From contig WTXG01000387.1 in assembly GCA_022496185.1 (NCBI GenBank), forward strand, positions 1 to 26,873: a DNA stretch of 26,873 nt, read 5' to 3'. This document shows, piece by piece, positions 26,196 through 26,873 of this stretch. Below the pieces are notes generated by a model, which saw only the letters and a program-made list of their open reading frames with translations, made no database searches and was not told where the DNA came from. The stretch's first letter is position 1, and each line of letters starts with the position of its first letter. Source of the DNA: Multifurca ochricompacta (taxonomy: Eukaryota > Basidiomycota > Agaricomycetes > Russulales > Russulaceae). The translations under genes and the position numbers were made by a program.

Positions 26196-26873
26196 CAGTG
26201 CCTCACAAAACTGAGTCAATGTTTGGCACTTTGCACTGTTTGTTGAATATCACATCAGCCAAAACAAATATAAACAAAGTCTTGGTATCATAAAAGGTAA
26301 AATAAGAATTATGTAATGCAACTATAATTATGTAATTCTGATCAAAACCTGTGGAGCTATGCCCATTTCAAATTGGGGACTCATTGACTCAGTTTTGTGA
26401 GTGGGTATCAGAAATATCAGAATCTGATGCTCCACCAAATGTACAGCAACCAATCCTTAATATATGGTTACCATAGTTATCTTAATATTGATGGGACCTG
26501 GAATAGAGCTATTTAACCATGGTTTACATTCCCAGAATATTATAATTTCCCAATGCACCCCACCTCCTCTGCTCAGAAAGAAAACATGCTCTCTCTGGCC
26601 TCTGAAGGTCATTCCACTCACACTATTGCCTCCAGACTCAGCCTCAGCCAGTCACAGTCTCTAGGACACTCAGAACCCTCCTTCCCAACCATCAGTCACC
26701 TCATTTTGGTCATTCCAAGCTCTCTGCTACCTCTGAACATGCTATCATGATACAAATCACCACAGGAAAGGTTGCCAATGCTGTCCAGGCCACAAAGCAC
26801 ATCAATTCCATCATCCCCAACCATATCTCTTCACAAAACTGTGCACTGGGTTCTTAAACAACATTCATTCAAG
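26196..26873 (+). mobile_element. Second Tc1-like element, left part
   Basis: Begins CAGTGCCTCACAAAACTGAG directly after a TA (26194-26195) in copia integrase and runs off the window. An inverted copy of the terminal repeat, CATTGACTCAGTTTTGTGAG, lies at 26382-26401, so the first 208 bp form a MITE-like unit, as in the fold-back element. Between 26410 and 26552 I see nothing recognisable. The transposase start follows. Confidence 0.8.
26553..26873 (+). pseudogene. Tc1-like transposase N-terminus, incomplete at window end
   Basis: ATG at 26553 (MHPTSSAQKENMLSLASEG), then HSTHTIASRLSLS as the first helix-turn-helix. A frameshift near 26655 leads to SRTLRTLLPNHQSPHFGHSK and ITTGKVANAVQATKHIN, and a second near 26835 to SSQTVHWVLKQHSFK, the end of the second helix-turn-helix. 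These domains bind the terminal repeats in Tc1 proteins. The DDE domain would follow outside the window. It belongs to a different family from 1-663: the residues differ although the layout is the same. Confidence 0.75.

Overview
The window looks like a transposable-element graveyard from a fungal genome, most likely an agaricomycete basidiomycete. This placement is an inference from chromodomain-bearing Ty3 elements, a Ty1/copia element with a half-tRNA primer site, Tc1-like fragments and strong CpG-to-TpG decay. I found no host gene, tRNA, rRNA or CRISPR array. Every long reading frame I could identify belongs to a mobile element, and most are broken.

Layout. 1-663: truncated Tc1-like element. 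664-963: diverged Ty3-type LTR fragment. 964-5748: old minus-strand Ty3 element (called E2) with both LTRs, a gag pseudogene and a 3' accessory gene (ORF3). Nearly all its pol is gone, and two copia LTRs sit inside it (2565-3063 and 3616-4127). 5754-6331: plus-strand piece of a third Ty3 element (E3), carrying only the start of ORF3, into which a Ty1/copia element inserted at 6332. That copia element fills the rest of the window but is split four times. A complete minus-strand Ty3 element (E1, 6826-14331, duplication CTCAT) sits in its 5' LTR. A complete plus-strand Ty3 element (E4, 16533-23738, duplication ATCAC, LTRs identical by eye) sits in its protease region. A 1.6 kb Tc1-type fold-back element (23935-25542, TA duplication) and the start of another Tc1 element (26196 to the end) sit in its integrase region.

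How the parts work together. The Ty3 elements share one expression plan. A TATA box lies 34-35 nt before the start of an 11-nt LTR sequence that is exactly complementary to an 11-nt site 2 nt inside the element. This is the self-priming arrangement known from Tf1/sushi elements. Gag and pol are joined by a conserved G GAT TTT minus-1 frameshift signal. Pol (protease, RT, RNase H, integrase) ends in a chromodomain and is followed by a separate gene of about 390-400 codons, ORF3. ORF3 shows an ungapped conserved core in two otherwise different Ty3 families. One version ends in an array of zinc knuckles. I know of no described function for it, and it is the best candidate here for an undescribed component. 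The copia element instead has a primer site complementary to the anticodon arm of initiator tRNA-Met.

Mutation signatures differ. All 19 substitutions I could find between the two LTRs of E1 are CpG transitions, and its premature stops are all TGA. E4 has identical LTRs but about a dozen one-base indels in its genes, and its CpG content changes abruptly inside the integrase C-terminus and again near the start of R, as expected of a chimera of two parents.
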